Below are positions 40,301 through 46,634 of a DNA stretch of 64,000 nucleotides, piece by piece. Source of the stretch: Bipolaris cookei (lineage: Eukaryota > Ascomycota > Dothideomycetes > Pleosporales > Pleosporaceae); assembly GCA_002286855.1 (NCBI GenBank), contig NRSV01000075.1:1-64000 (forward strand), written 5' to 3'. The notes beneath the pieces are model-generated. The model was not told the DNA's origin and did not search any database. It saw nothing but the letters and a program-made list of their open reading frames with translations. Every line of letters begins with the position of its first letter. Position 1 is the stretch's first letter. Position numbers and translations under genes: made by a program.

Positions 40301-42651
40301 ATTAAACTAGGACAATCAGCAGGAAACCAAAGGACGGATAAATATCCTAGTAGGATCCTCAGAGACTACACGCGAGACAATTTAAATTAAAAGAACTTGT
40401 ATTAAGGTTTAATTAAGTATACTTATAGGTATATGATTTATTAATCAAAATATTCCAACAAAAGTTTAATAATTTAAATGGAAGATATAGTCCTATCATA
40501 GAAGAAATTCTATGTATTTAACAATGAAAATGATCTTAATTCTTTATTATTTGTACCTAGTCCAATATTATTTGCTGCTCGTTCTACTAAAGGGATTGTA
40601 CGTTTGTCCCCTAGTGAGAGAGCATTAATTAAATTACCGACGGAAGTCGAAGAAATATTGACAGGTATATTACTTGGTGATGGCCACATTTCTCGTAGAT
40701 CATCTACTGCTAACTCTAGATTAATATATGCACAGACAGCGGTTACACATAAAGAATATTTTGATCATGTATTTAAAATATTTTTACCTTTTTGTGTTAA
40801 CGCTTATGTTGCTCAATCTAAGATAGTAAGAGATAATAGAACTAAAAAAACTTATAGTGCTATATCTTTCACGACAATGCAACTTCCTTGTTTTAATGTA
40901 TATAAAGATTGTTTTTATAATTTAAATGTGAAAATTGTACCTAATAACATATATGAATTGTTAACACCTAGAGGGTTAGCCTTCTGAATGTTTAACTTTA
41001 CTTCGAAAATTAAGAGTAAAATAGAACAAGGAAGACCAATACCCTTAGGTAATGGGTCGTGGCGTCACCAAGGAAAATAAAGTAGCTATAAGGGTAATTT
41101 TGTTATTTTTAAGTTAAATAGATCTGGAGAGGAGGTATTTTTTATAAACTCCGGCTCCTCTGTCTAACAGCAGAATATTGATCTTCTTGAATATCTTAAC
41201 TGTTTAACTTTTATACCTGTTGCTTGTTATAATGATGTGCCCTCTAATAAAAAACAAATTATTTTAGAGAATGATGGTAAAACGGGAATTTATCGTTGAA
41301 CTAGCTTAGATACAAATAAATCCTATATAGGTAGTAGTAAAGATTTAGGAAAGAGACTTAGAAATTATCTTAGTACTACTTTTATTTCCCATTCTTCTCG
41401 AAAGGCTATGATTATCAATAAAGCTCTTTTAAAGTACGGATATTCAAAATTTAAATTAGAAATACTTGAATATTGTACTGTCAAAGATCTTATTGAAAGA
41501 GAGCAATATTATATGGATAAATTTTTACCTGAGTATAATGTTCTAAAAATTGCTTATTCTTCTTTACATTATAAACATAGTAAGGAGTCCTTAGATAAAG
41601 TACATGAAAATCTTGCAAAATTAAACCTAAGTAAATCTGTTAAGGTTAAGGTTACTAATATAGTAACCAATACATCAGAAGAATATGATTCTATTAGAAA
41701 GGCTGCCCAAAGCCTTAATACTAGTAAAGACTATTTAAAACGATGTATTTTAGAATCTAAACTTTTAAAAGGTATATATAAGCTAGAATCTATATTAGCT
41801 GTATCTAACTATTCTTCCAATTATTTAGATCATCCGGCATCTGTGGAAATAGATGTTACGGATTTAGAATTAAAAACTGTAACTAGGTATTCTTCTATTA
41901 GTGCAGCAGGAAGAGCTTTAGATATAAAGTCTCAATCGATTGGAATATATCTAAGGCGTAACCAAAAAAGCCCTTTTAAAGGTAGATATGTGTTTAAAAA
42001 AATTGTGTAACACATATCTCCATCCAAACAGGGTGATGGGTTACATATAAGCGTTTATGCTTTTAGTACTACAGATGTAGATAAACTTATGTTTACATTA
42101 CAAGATAAATTCAATCTTAAAACATCCATACATTATAACAGGGATAAGAAACCTAGAATTTATATATTTAAAGAATCAATGGATACATTGATAAATTTAG
42201 TAAAACCTTACTTTATTAAAGAAATGTTATATAAACTAGGTATCTAACCCATTACTTTAATTTCCTTGAATTAAGAATTTTCTTGAATTAAGACGATTTC
42301 AGTAGTTAAAAACATGATCTTCTTCCTTTCTATGCTATATTAAGATCAATTCCTAACAAATTATTAGGAGTTATAGCAATGTTCGCAGCTATTCTTATTT
42401 TACTACTATTACCTGTTACAGATGTAAGTAGATCGAGAGGTATGCAATTTAGACCTTTAAGTAAAGCAGCTTTCTTTGCATTTGTTGCTAATTTCTTAAT
42501 CTTAATGCAATTAGGTGCTAAACACGTTGAGTCTCCATTTATTGAATTTGGACAAATAAGTACCGTATTATACTTCTCTTACTTTACTTTTGTAATGTAT
42601 GGTGTTACTGTTCTTGAAAATACTTTTGTGGATTTAAGACACAAAAAATAG
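22338..42651 (+). CDS. cob: Cytochrome b, nine predicted exons
   Basis: Cytochrome b is the haem-bearing membrane core of complex III. Exons placed by frame and T|..G| borders: 22338-22538, 23814-23990, about 26102-26117, about 27490-27501, a poorly defined fifth exon ending about 33561, 36448-36500, 37780-37795, 39909-40225 and 42317-42651. Recognisable parts are SQ-binding and haem helices such as LAMHYNPS, VNNGWLIRYLHSN, TAFLGY, YVLP, NLMSAIPWVGQDIVE, IWGGF, FFSLHFVLPF and the C-terminal helices. Added together the length is near the usual 385 residues. The part expected to read (W)GQMSLWGAT between exons 4 and 6 cannot be found intact, so either exon 5 is damaged or I have misplaced it. 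Trp is often TGA. Confidence 0.9.
22539..23813 (+). mobile_element. Group I intron cob-i1
   Basis: It follows the codon for His in NSVEH and precedes IMRDV. The core AATCAGCAGGAAACC (22650), ATCCTCAGAGACTACATG (22682) and GATATAGTCC (22723) lies in the 5' quarter (probably IB). The endonuclease is downstream of the core. Confidence 0.9.
22930..23667 (+). CDS. LAGLIDADG endonuclease in cob-i1
   Basis: The frame is open from 22930 after a TAA. No early ATG exists; GTG 23038 or the ATG at about 23071 could start it. It belongs to the LAGLIDADG type with motifs IIIGLLLSDGWL (about residue 17 from 23038) and LAHLIMGDGGF, ending in the common KPHFIPSMFYKL tail. Both acidic motif residues are present. 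It probably cuts intron-less cob, and may also help splicing as a maturase. Confidence 0.8.
   Translation, partial: FSGLTDASSRRKYSTKKSSTNNELSLVIWGTNLRSQVGTGKFTKLVTSMIKLPNYNKSIIIGLLLSDGWLTFASKTNKNARLGFKQTINKASYVWFIFNELSHYCSSYPYYAESKRSGKVLYNLGFFTRGLTCFTELYPLFYINNVKIVPEDIYNLLTPVALAHLIMGDGGFKSKGIYICTDSYTIQDTVRLMNVLIIRYDFKCTLHKASNEHGYRIYISRNSLYKVKKLVKPHFIPSMFYKLGG
23991..25439 (+). CDS. LAGLIDADG and GIY-YIG endonucleases in one reading frame
   Basis: The frame continues from cob exon 2. The first half is a LAGLIDADG protein: IICGMLGDWWAD as motif one and LAHLVMQTGSF as motif two, ending in HPYMYPELYYLL. The second motif has lost its usual Asp (MQTG instead of MGDG), so cleavage by this half is doubtful. 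Directly after, KSGIYRWINKETGKSYVGSS starts a GIY-YIG module with IEREQYYLD, PEYNIL and GSSLGFKHSE, then one NUMOD-like repeat. Two endonuclease types are thus fused. The GIY-YIG part is close to that in cob-i8 (shared KYGYSKFKLEILEYC). Confidence 0.82.
25455..25705 (+). pseudogene. C-terminal remnant of a second LAGLIDADG gene in cob-i2
   Basis: After the stop of the fused ORF, another frame reads DGSRQAKQGINIAT, then LCNILKDKYNLKCTV and VKPYIIDEMKYKF to TAA. This is the end of a LAGLIDADG protein starting exactly at its second motif (DDGS.Q). It has no N-terminal half of its own. The layout matches cob-i8, where a GIY-YIG gene splits a LAGLIDADG gene at the same place. Confidence 0.75.
26102..27489 (+). 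mobile_element. cob microexon 3 plus intron cob-i3
   Basis: Exon 3 is only about 16 nt (ACAGCTTTCCTGGGTTA, TAFLGY). The intron, ID-like, has its core at 27235-27425 (AATACGGTTAAAGA, AAGACCGTCGG, CTACAGACTGGGTCAC, GTACAGTCGGAA). The 3' border before YVLP is uncertain by a few bases because the usual final G is not next to the expected exon start. Confidence 0.75.
26119..27102 (+). CDS. GIY-YIG endonuclease in cob-i3
   Basis: The frame is continuous with exon 3 (QHSPKWFDIS follows TAFLGY), ending at TAG 27102. GIY-YIG motif LSGVYMIINKTTKDYYIGSA, downstream ARFCNH and the Glu-bearing RLEDKYLK..PNYNIL, then NUMOD-type segments (SSFGYKHTE, SHETIERIRE, PTILEAAKAINCNEKTIRRAL). At about 26763-26812 a GC-flanked hairpin (GTCTTCATC..GATGAAGAC) is inserted in frame between DARREQ and GKLNKGK. 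Confidence 0.82.
27502..28793 (+). pseudogene. Frameshifted LAGLIDADG endonuclease with NUMOD1-like tail in cob-i4
   Basis: The frame continues from exon 4. Motif one is WFSGFSEAESMF (about 27630) and motif two LIGFIEGDGAF (about 28070). Near 28160-28185 the frame ends (MKLLNF stop), while the neighbouring frame carries the expected continuation from AEFLIKLP onward to 28793. A single-base loss in the T/A run around 28160 explains this. The C-terminal part ends with a NUMOD1-like repeat (SSYTQAALALGNINVSSV). Unless this is a sequencing error, the protein is truncated inside its second domain. Confidence 0.8.
28800..29042. repeat. A-rich low-complexity stretch before the nuclear-looking insert
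   Basis: From about 28911 to 28996 the + strand is almost only A with scattered T. It lies at the left junction of the nuclear-looking DNA, just past the end of GNAT pseudogene 2. No gene is visible. It is on the wrong strand to be a poly(A) tail of that minus-strand gene. Confidence 0.6.
29043..29709 (-). pseudogene. GNAT acetyltransferase pseudogene 2
   Basis: The reading direction is minus, from a start at 29709 (MASTFTS..). Three pieces in different frames align in order with the intact protein at 31514-32161: the N-terminal FSSERLIFRPLLASDF, the middle piece with GELIGDGG and EYWNKGYATEFVKEF (acetyl-CoA-binding motif), and the C-terminal AEIHMSNKGSIRVLEKTGF ending at 29043. At least two frameshifts (about 29560 and 29200) break it. 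Codons follow the standard code (TGG Trp). A longer frame through this region (29213-29974) enters antisense flank upstream and is not the real gene start. Confidence 0.78.
29710..30706. other. Nuclear-looking flank with diffuse repeats
   Basis: Upstream of pseudogene 2, GCCAAG..GGCAAC units occur at 29940-29995, as before the other GNAT copies. From 30030 to 30400 related segments of roughly 100 nt repeat the strings TTGG, TTATCTATGACTCA and CGGCGATCTAG; the same strings recur at 32390-32830. Base composition is near balanced, unlike the mitochondrial spacers. No gene is recognised. Confidence 0.5.
30708..31214 (+). CDS. Hypothetical coiled-coil protein, 168 aa, nuclear-looking
   Basis: The ATG frame encodes a Ser/Pro-rich N-terminal half followed by a charged heptad-like coiled coil from about residue 110 (repeats of KMKAQEQL, LKEMVYELKD, KLKAQERKLK). 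It has no TGA-encoded Trp and its GC content is high for this molecule. A second open frame in another phase continues from 31214 to 31405 with further charged and aromatic residues, so the gene may have lost its original 3' part by a frameshift. I do not recognise a family. Whether it is expressed in mitochondria is doubtful. Confidence 0.45.
   Translation: MFTFIHSPASSPTLSASSGKPDYPTHGLPLLDGYPSFSPFQGTSEASSSYQAQFVPETWIPETPSSAQPEQHRTDYKLPPHVLEHLDNTQLSDEPELYSDHTRSSQLLIHQMKVMVQGVREERREQDSKMKAQEQLIEKLKEMVYELKDNMEGQEKKLKAQERKLKGH
31514..32161 (-). CDS. GNAT N-acetyltransferase, intact copy, nuclear-looking
   Basis: 215 codons on the minus strand from ATG 32161, chosen because the other two copies also start there; an upstream ATG at 32308 would add 49 residues of repeat-derived sequence. 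The fold is that of RimJ/RimL-type acetyltransferases: FSSERLIFRPLFESDFEAYH at the start, GELIGEG, then EYWGHGYATEFLKAFLSVWW with the (Q/R)xxGxG/A-like acetyl-CoA loop, and NQKVVEKAGYKFCGE near the end. It should transfer acetyl from acetyl-CoA to an amine; the substrate is unknown. Trp is always TGG and no TGA-Trp occurs, so it reads in both codes. Upstream lie GCCAAG-type repeats. Its minus orientation, GC content and position inside an intron suggest an insert of nuclear origin. Confidence 0.75.
   Translation of the reverse strand: MSSTLSSTPSSVEVSTTQPVHQNLPRFSSERLIFRPLFESDFEAYHLLLKQPESMRGYGLDAMPETKTARHWFNQLQDQKRVGIFLKNSNEREGELIGEGLVLKMDKQWPRVHYVFKKEYWGHGYATEFLKAFLSVWWDLPRENTSILVEEISLDSQEKHKATERLCAEIKMDNKANQKVVEKAGYKFCGEVKNQDKEICGFWRIICPKKEETVS
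32162..33160. other. Right part of the nuclear-looking insert
   Basis: It holds GCCAAGCA / ACCAAGCAGGCAAC repeats (32262-32345), the diffuse TATCTATGACTCA-type repeats, and three tandem copies of AGGTGGAGTGTTATATCTGACTCATT (32724-32800). From about 33000 the sequence returns to low-GC mitochondrial type. No gene is visible. Confidence 0.5.
33960..36418 (+). pseudogene. LAGLIDADG gene of cob-i5, split by another endonuclease gene
   Basis: The N-terminal part around 34060-34190 reads WFIGLCEAESNFLI and ends FVFRIALH, then stops at 34233. The natural continuation, KDDRKILERIKDVLACG, resumes at about 35310 after the inserted gene. Further frame breaks occur at about 35575 (before MNSNRVNF) and about 35663, where GGTTTTTAGAAGG in motif LVGF-EGDGSF lacks one T. 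The last part (35693-36418) ends with a NUMOD1-like segment. The intact relative in nad5-i1 (48558-50040) shows the original order. It cannot make a full protein. Confidence 0.8.
34278..35288 (+). CDS. LAGLIDADG endonuclease inserted inside another LAGLIDADG gene
   Basis: An intact two-motif protein: IVGFVDAEGCFSIKL and IAGFTEGEGSFMIHI, with the usual PLL/SLQG helices and the GLDKIGSIKSGM tail, ending GRDN at TAA 35288. TGA is used for Trp at the joints between the shorter standard-code frames. Start is uncertain (TTG 34278 or a later codon). It separates FRIALH from KDDRKIL of the host gene, so it invaded the coding sequence of a related endonuclease. Confidence 0.8.
36501..37393 (+). CDS. 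LAGLIDADG endonuclease in cob-i6
   Basis: The frame is open from exon 6 and ends at TAA 37393. Motif one is FFAGLVDGDGYIQI (about 36650); motif two is degenerate, IVGFAMSEGSFFV (about 37067), keeping one acidic residue (E). One TGA is read as Trp at 37061. The protein may function mainly as a maturase if cleavage is lost, as described for some relatives (inference). Confidence 0.8.
36501..37779 (+). mobile_element. Group I intron cob-i6
   Basis: It separates GQDIVE-F from IWGGF. The endonuclease frame follows the exon directly. The core is downstream: CAGAGGCAAATGGGGAGAAG (37531), AACGTTCAACGACTAA (37630) and AAGATATAGTCTAA (37715). Confidence 0.88.
37796..39008 (+). CDS. LAGLIDADG endonuclease A in cob-i7
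   Basis: In frame with exon 7; the first 60 or so residues are a translation of the intron core. Motifs VTGLSDAESSFHV (about 38120) and LVGFVEGEGSFFC (about 38612) mark the two domains. The tail is TIKRNMNLRRIHE. Its stop overlaps the ATG of the next ORF (ATGAATAA at 39001-39008), so the two may be translated from one message by re-initiation. Confidence 0.85.
39001..39822 (+). CDS. LAGLIDADG endonuclease B in cob-i7
   Basis: Starts at ATG 39001 and ends at TAA 39822, with TGA-Trp at 39475. Motifs IVGLFEGDGFFSI and LVGFIEAEGCFSV. The second domain resembles maturase-type proteins with a shortened C-terminus. Coupled with ORF A through an 8-nt overlap. Confidence 0.82.
40521..41082 (+). pseudogene. 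N-terminal half of an interrupted LAGLIDADG gene in cob-i8
   Basis: The frame contains motif one ILTGILLGDGHIS (about 40655) and the family phrase IYELLTPRGLAFW at about 40950-40986. Immediately after GLAFW, where relatives read FMDDGSKQG, foreign sequence begins (MFNFTSK..), ending at TAA near 41080. The matching second half is at 42022-42247. No ATG precedes the conserved part clearly; TTG 40604 is possible. Confidence 0.78.
41168..42010 (+). CDS. GIY-YIG endonuclease inserted in a LAGLIDADG gene (cob-i8)
   Basis: Open from 41168; the first ATG (41408) lies behind the GIY motif, so a non-ATG start such as ATT 41177 is likely. Motif KTGIYRWTSLDTNKSYIGSS, R in LGKRLRNYL, then KYGYSKFKLEILEYC, IEREQYYMDKF with the catalytic Glu, and PEYNVL. 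Two NUMOD-like repeats follow (YDSIRKAAQSLNTSKDYL, YSSISAAGRALDIKSQSIG). It is closely related to the GIY-YIG half in cob-i2. Confidence 0.8.
42022..42247 (+). pseudogene. C-terminal half of the interrupted LAGLIDADG gene in cob-i8
   Basis: Starts with PSKQGDGLHISVYAFS, the part just behind the second motif of the family, and ends KPYFIKEMLYKLGI at TAA. Together with the half at 40521 it makes up a complete protein interrupted exactly at the DDGSKQ motif. Confidence 0.8.
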
Positions 42652-42842
42652 AAAAAACTTTAAAGTTAAATAGCCCTCCAGTCTTCTTTTAGCCCTCCAG
42701 CTACAAGTAGCTGGGGGCCGCGAAGCTGAAGAAAAGAAGACTGGGGCTGCTTCTTATTTTTTTTTTTTCGACGTTATTTCATAACTAGAAAAAAAAACAA
42801 GGGCTAGAAAAAAAAAAATTAGAAAATAATGGTTAGATTACC
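42652..42842. repeat. GC hairpin clusters between cob and element E3
   Basis: At 42672-42745 the CAGTCTTCTTTT/GAAAAGAAGACTG hairpin with AGCTACAAGTAGCT centre is the inverted counterpart of that at 6945-7012. At 42770-42810 AACTAGAAAAAAAAACAAGGGCTAG of family A follows, also inverted. Confidence 0.7.
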
Positions 42843-43072
42843 GTTAACTTGTTATGAAAATGGTAAAATTTGTTACTTAGTCTCCCAGAAGGAACTGACT
42901 TAAATATCTGCCCCCTTCTGGTGATCATCCCAAAAGGATAGTTACATTTTTATCCATAATAGTATAACAAACCCCAGTAGACAAATTATATTTATCTAGT
43001 GGAAAATTGCATTAGTAATTACTATTTCTAGAGCAATAACGGGGAGAAGACTAAACAGATGTTAAAGCCCCA
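42843..43072 (+). ncRNA. Structured intergenic element E3, with an insert
   Basis: Same helices as E2: TTGTTAT (42849) with ATAACAA (42962), CCAGTAGA with TCTAGTGG, ATTGC/GCAAT, and CGGGG/CCCCA. The outer loop is enlarged by about 75 nt holding a GC hairpin (CCAGAAGG..CCTTCTGG, 42885-42925). The changed bases in the second helix still pair. It lies upstream of tRNA-Gly and nad4. Confidence 0.55.
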
Positions 43073-43224
43073 TTAAAACAAAAAATTGAAAACTTATATT
43101 AATAATCATTAATTACTCGTAAACGAGTTTATCTACATGCACAATAATGGTATGAATATATAACTTCATAAAAAAGTATTATGCTATAATAGTAATGTGC
43201 CGTTTTATAAAATTTCATTACAAA

Positions 43225-43296
43225 ATTCTTATTAGTTTAATGGCAAAACAAGATTTTCCTAATCTCCTAATCTAAGTTCAAGTCTTAGATAAGAAT
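43225..43296 (+). tRNA. trnG: tRNA-Gly (TCC)
   Basis: Acceptor ATTCTTA/TAAGAAT, D stem GTTT/AAAC, anticodon loop TTTCCTA (anticodon TCC for GGN), T arm CTAAG-TTCAAGT-CTTAG. The anticodon stem has one mismatch. Confidence 0.88.
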
Positions 43297-43466
43297 TCTC
43301 AATTTTTAGGACATGTATTTTATATGTCTATGAATTTATCAATATATATATAGATATATTTATAAAGAATTTTTTACCTTACTTTCCATATGGTGATTAT
43401 TTAAAGTATAGTTGATACATTATCATTCTACACTATCTAGAGGAATTTATTCTTTTTGTTTTATAT

Positions 43467-45104
43467 ATGTTATTATCATCTTTACTTTTAACTCCCTTAT
43501 TAGGTATACTTGCAATATTAATTAATAGGGATAATGGAGTTTCATTAAGAAATATAAAATTCATAGCGTTAACTACATCTATCTTAAATTTCTTTATCTC
43601 ATTAATTATCTTTATTTTATTTGATTTTAGTACAAATCAGTTTCAATTTGTACAAGAATATCATGAAATAAGTTATTTTGACTTTTATCTAGGTGTAGAC
43701 GGTCTATCTATATATTTCATTCTATTAACTACTATAATTATTCCTATCTCACTAGTATCGAATTGAAAATCAATAACAAAAGATGTAGAATCTTATGTTA
43801 TTATAATACTGTTATTAGAAACTTTATTATTAGCGGTTTTCTTAGTATTAGATATTTTACTTTTTTACATCTTTTTTGAATCTATTTTACCTCCTTTATT
43901 TATATTGATAGGTATATTTGGGTCAGATAACAGAGTAAAAGCTAGTTTTTATTTATTCTTATACACACTGTTGGGATCATTATTTTTACTATTGTCTATA
44001 TTAGCAATGTCATCTATCATGAGTACTACCGATTTTGATACTCTTTTTAAAGGAAATTTCATTTATTTAACACAACTTTTCTTATTTTATGGTATTTTTA
44101 TAGCTTTTGCTGTAAAAACTCCTACAATTTTCCTGAATACATGACTTTTAAAGGCTCACGTTGAATCACCTTTAGGTGGAAGTATTATTTTAGCAGCAAT
44201 TGTTCTTAAATTAAGTTTATATGGTATACTGAGACTAATTTTACCTGTTTTACCTAAAGCTTATATGGAATATACTTATATAATTTTCCTAATTGGTGTT
44301 ATTACTATAGTATACGCTAGTCTTAGTACATTAAGAACAATAGATATTAAAGAACTTATTGCGTACAGTTCTGTTTCTCATGCTGCAGTTTATCTTCTAG
44401 GTGTGTTCAGTAACAGTATACAAGGTATTGAAGGTGCTATTAATTTAGGGTTGGCTCATGGACTAGTTTCACCAGGTCTATTTATATGTGCAGGAGGTGT
44501 ATTATATGACAGATCTTCTACAAGAGTTATTTCTTTCTACAGAGGAGTTACTCAAGTAATGCCATTATTTGCTATATTATTCTTCATACTATGTCTTGCT
44601 AACTGTGGAGCTCCTTTATCTTTAAATTTCATAGGAGAATTTTTATCATTATATGGGGTATTTGAAAGATCATCTTTATTTGGTGTTTTTGCAAGTACTT
44701 CTATAATTTTCTCTGCAGCATACACTATATATATGTATCAAAGAATAGCTTTTGGTGGAGCCTATTCAAGAATGTTTACCTTTAGTATACCGGATTTAAC
44801 TAAAAGAGAGTTTACAATCTTATTAATATTAGTTATACCTACTGTATTATTTGGTATATATCCTGCACCAATATTAGACGCTATTCATTATTCAGTTTCA
44901 ACTCTAATTTACGCATTTGATTCAAACGTAATTAGTTGTGACTCATCTAGTGCTTGAGAAGCATACTTCAAAGATAATAGTTACTATTATTATCATAGTT
45001 GTTTTGCATTATCTGTTTGAATATTACTTACGGCTATTACTTTTAAATTTCTTAGTTACAGTAAAAAAAGATTAATCACATTGGGAAAGTATTTATATAC
45101 ATAA
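43467..45104 (+). CDS. nad4: NADH dehydrogenase subunit 4
   Basis: 545 codons without intron. NAD4 is one of the antiporter-like proton-pumping subunits of complex I in the inner membrane. Diagnostic phrases are GVDGLSIYF, YIFFESILPP, LLKAHVESPLGGS, AAIVLKLSLYG, SSVSHAAVY and APLSLNFIGEFL. Several Trp codons are TGA. The usual end of the protein would be close to LDAIHYSVSTLIY; here it continues for about 60 residues with a Tyr-rich loop and one more hydrophobic segment, ending at TAA 45104. The extension may be native or may have been added by a rearrangement, since a piece of nad4 is repeated downstream. Confidence 0.96.
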
Positions 45105-45796
45105 TAATAGCTAATATATCATTATCAGCTATTATTATAACATTATACACAATAAACTTATTTTATGCTTTATATTGCACAATAGATTATGTTGTAGCTA
45201 ATGAACTGCTAAGTAATTGCTCAGAAGAATACGATATGTTAACGGATTCTACTGTAATAAATGCTGATCTCACATCAATGAGATACAATGTGTTTTTATC
45301 TTCTGCAGGATCTAATCCCAATATTTCAGCTGGACAAGTACCAGATCCTTCAGCAGGACAAGTACCAAATCCTTCAGCTGGACAAGTACCAGATCCTTCA
45401 GTTGGTACAGTTTCTGTTCAACAGCATGTAGATGGTGCATATCCCTATAGAAATGAAAATGGTGAAATACAACCTGGGATTTTTACTAAGCCCCTATCAT
45501 GGGAAAATTCTAAATCTAATTGCTACAACACCTATAATATTAATGATGGAAGAGTTGATTATTGTGAGGTACGTGGAAGTAACCATGGTTGAAACCCTAG
45601 GAATGAATACAGCCATGAAAAAAATTGTGAACCTTGTTACAACTGTAAGAAACTTATAAATTTAAAGTATTATAAATGTAATTCATGCTGTAGGGCTATT
45701 TGTAATAACTGTGATTATTATTTATTTAACAAACACGCTACCCTTACTTTTGCGGATAGCTTAATAAGTAGTAATTCATCCTCTCGTCGTAATTAA
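45104..45796 (+). CDS. Unknown Cys-rich ORF downstream of nad4
   Basis: The frame is open from ATA 45104, which overlaps the nad4 stop by one base; the first ATG is at 45236. It encodes a membrane-type segment near the start (ISLSAIIITLYTINLFYALY), then three tandem copies of an 8-residue unit AGQVPDPS, and a C-terminal Cys cluster C-x2-C-x2-C-x10-C-x2-CC-x3-C-x2-C that would suit zinc binding. One TGA is read as Trp. I do not know this protein; it may be plasmid-derived or a rapidly changing ORF. Confidence 0.5.
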
Positions 45797-45809
45797 TAGA
45801 AGAATTTTT

Positions 45810-45945
45810 ATCATTACATTATCATTATATGGGGTATTTGAAAGATCATCTTTATTTGGTGTTTTTGCAAGTTCTATTATTTTCTCTGCAGCATACACTA
45901 TATATATATATATCAAAGAATAGCTTTTGGTGGAGCCGATTCAGG
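45810..45945 (+). pseudogene. Duplicated fragment of nad4
   Basis: The DNA repeats nad4 44636-44765 (phrases GGGGTATTTGAAAGATCATC, TTTGGTGTTTTTGCAAG, TCTCTGCAGCATACAC and GCTTTTGGTGGAGCC) with small indels, including a longer TA run, so the frame is lost. The Cys-rich ORF is thus placed between nad4 and a second copy of its 3' part, which suggests a rearrangement or insertion. Confidence 0.88.
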
Positions 45946-46216
45946 ATCTGATAAATAATCTAACTATGGAAACAAATGAAACAATAATTAGTACTCTTCT
46001 ATAAACAGATCATTTTGTGCTATTCTTATCTTGATTACAAGAACAATAGTAAGATAAAACCTTTCTATCTAACTCTAGCCCTCGCGGGCTTGTCCCTAAT
46101 TTTTTTCTAGTAATTTCGAACACTCGAAATTACGTCGAAACAAATAAAAGCAGGGTTGAAAAAAAGAACAATGTTCTTTTTTTCTCTACTAGATTTTATT
46201 AAAATAATTGTTTTGT
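45946..46216. other. Spacer with GC cluster
   Basis: It contains a family A fragment (TAGCCCTCGCGGGCTTG, AATTACGTCGAAAC) at 46075-46145 and otherwise AT-rich DNA. No gene seen. Confidence 0.5.
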
Positions 46217-46372
46217 ACAATTAACATGTTATGAAAAGTAATTACCTTACCATATAGTATAACATATCCCGGAATATAAATCTTTTGTATTTAAGCTGGA
46301 AAATTGCAGTTACGTAATGTAAAAGGCAATTAGGGGAGAAGATTAATCTATGATTTACCTATTAAAGCCCCA
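46217..46372 (+). ncRNA. Structured intergenic element E4
   Basis: The outer helix is ATGTTAT/ATAACAT, a double compensatory change relative to TTGTTAT/ATAACAA in E2 and E3. GTAA/TTAC, CCGG/CTGG (with a G-T pair), AATTGC/GCAATT and AGGGG/CCCC follow. From AAGCTGGAAAATTGC to GATTTAC it is almost identical to E2. It lies upstream of nad4L. Confidence 0.55.
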
Positions 46373-46522
46373 CAAAAAAAAAAGAGAAAAGAGCTCAATA
46401 AAGAGCATCTGTTTTACACGCAACAGGTTGTTTTATATATACCGTATTACAGAGTCATTATAGCTAATTAGCCATAAAATTTAATAGTAATGTATTAAAC
46501 TTGTATATATAATACATGAATA

Positions 46523-46594
46523 ATTCTTATTGGTTTAATAGCAAAATAAGATATTATCAATAACCTAATGAAAGTAAAGGTCTTATACAATAAA
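46523..46594 (+). pseudogene. Degenerate tRNA-Gly-like sequence
   Basis: It resembles tRNA-Gly at 43225-43296 (ATTCTTATTGGTTTAATAGCAAAATAAGAT..), but the anticodon loop reads TATTATC, the T arm does not pair and the acceptor partner is broken. Together with E4 and the Val-like phrase at 46410-46440 it suggests that a whole intergenic cassette has been copied. Confidence 0.6.
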
Positions 46595-46634
46595 ATACTT
46601 TAGAACACCTATATTAATTTTTTATTTTTATACA

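Larger units (their letters stand above)
40226..42316 (+). mobile_element. Group I intron cob-i8
   Basis: It splits the Tyr codon of EW-Y-LLPFY (T|AT). The core is at the 5' end: AATGCTGGAAAATCC (40259), GGACAATCAGCAGGAAACC (40311), GATCCTCAGAGACTACACG (40354) and AAGATATAGTCC (40483), probably IB. It carries a LAGLIDADG gene interrupted by a GIY-YIG gene. Confidence 0.9.
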
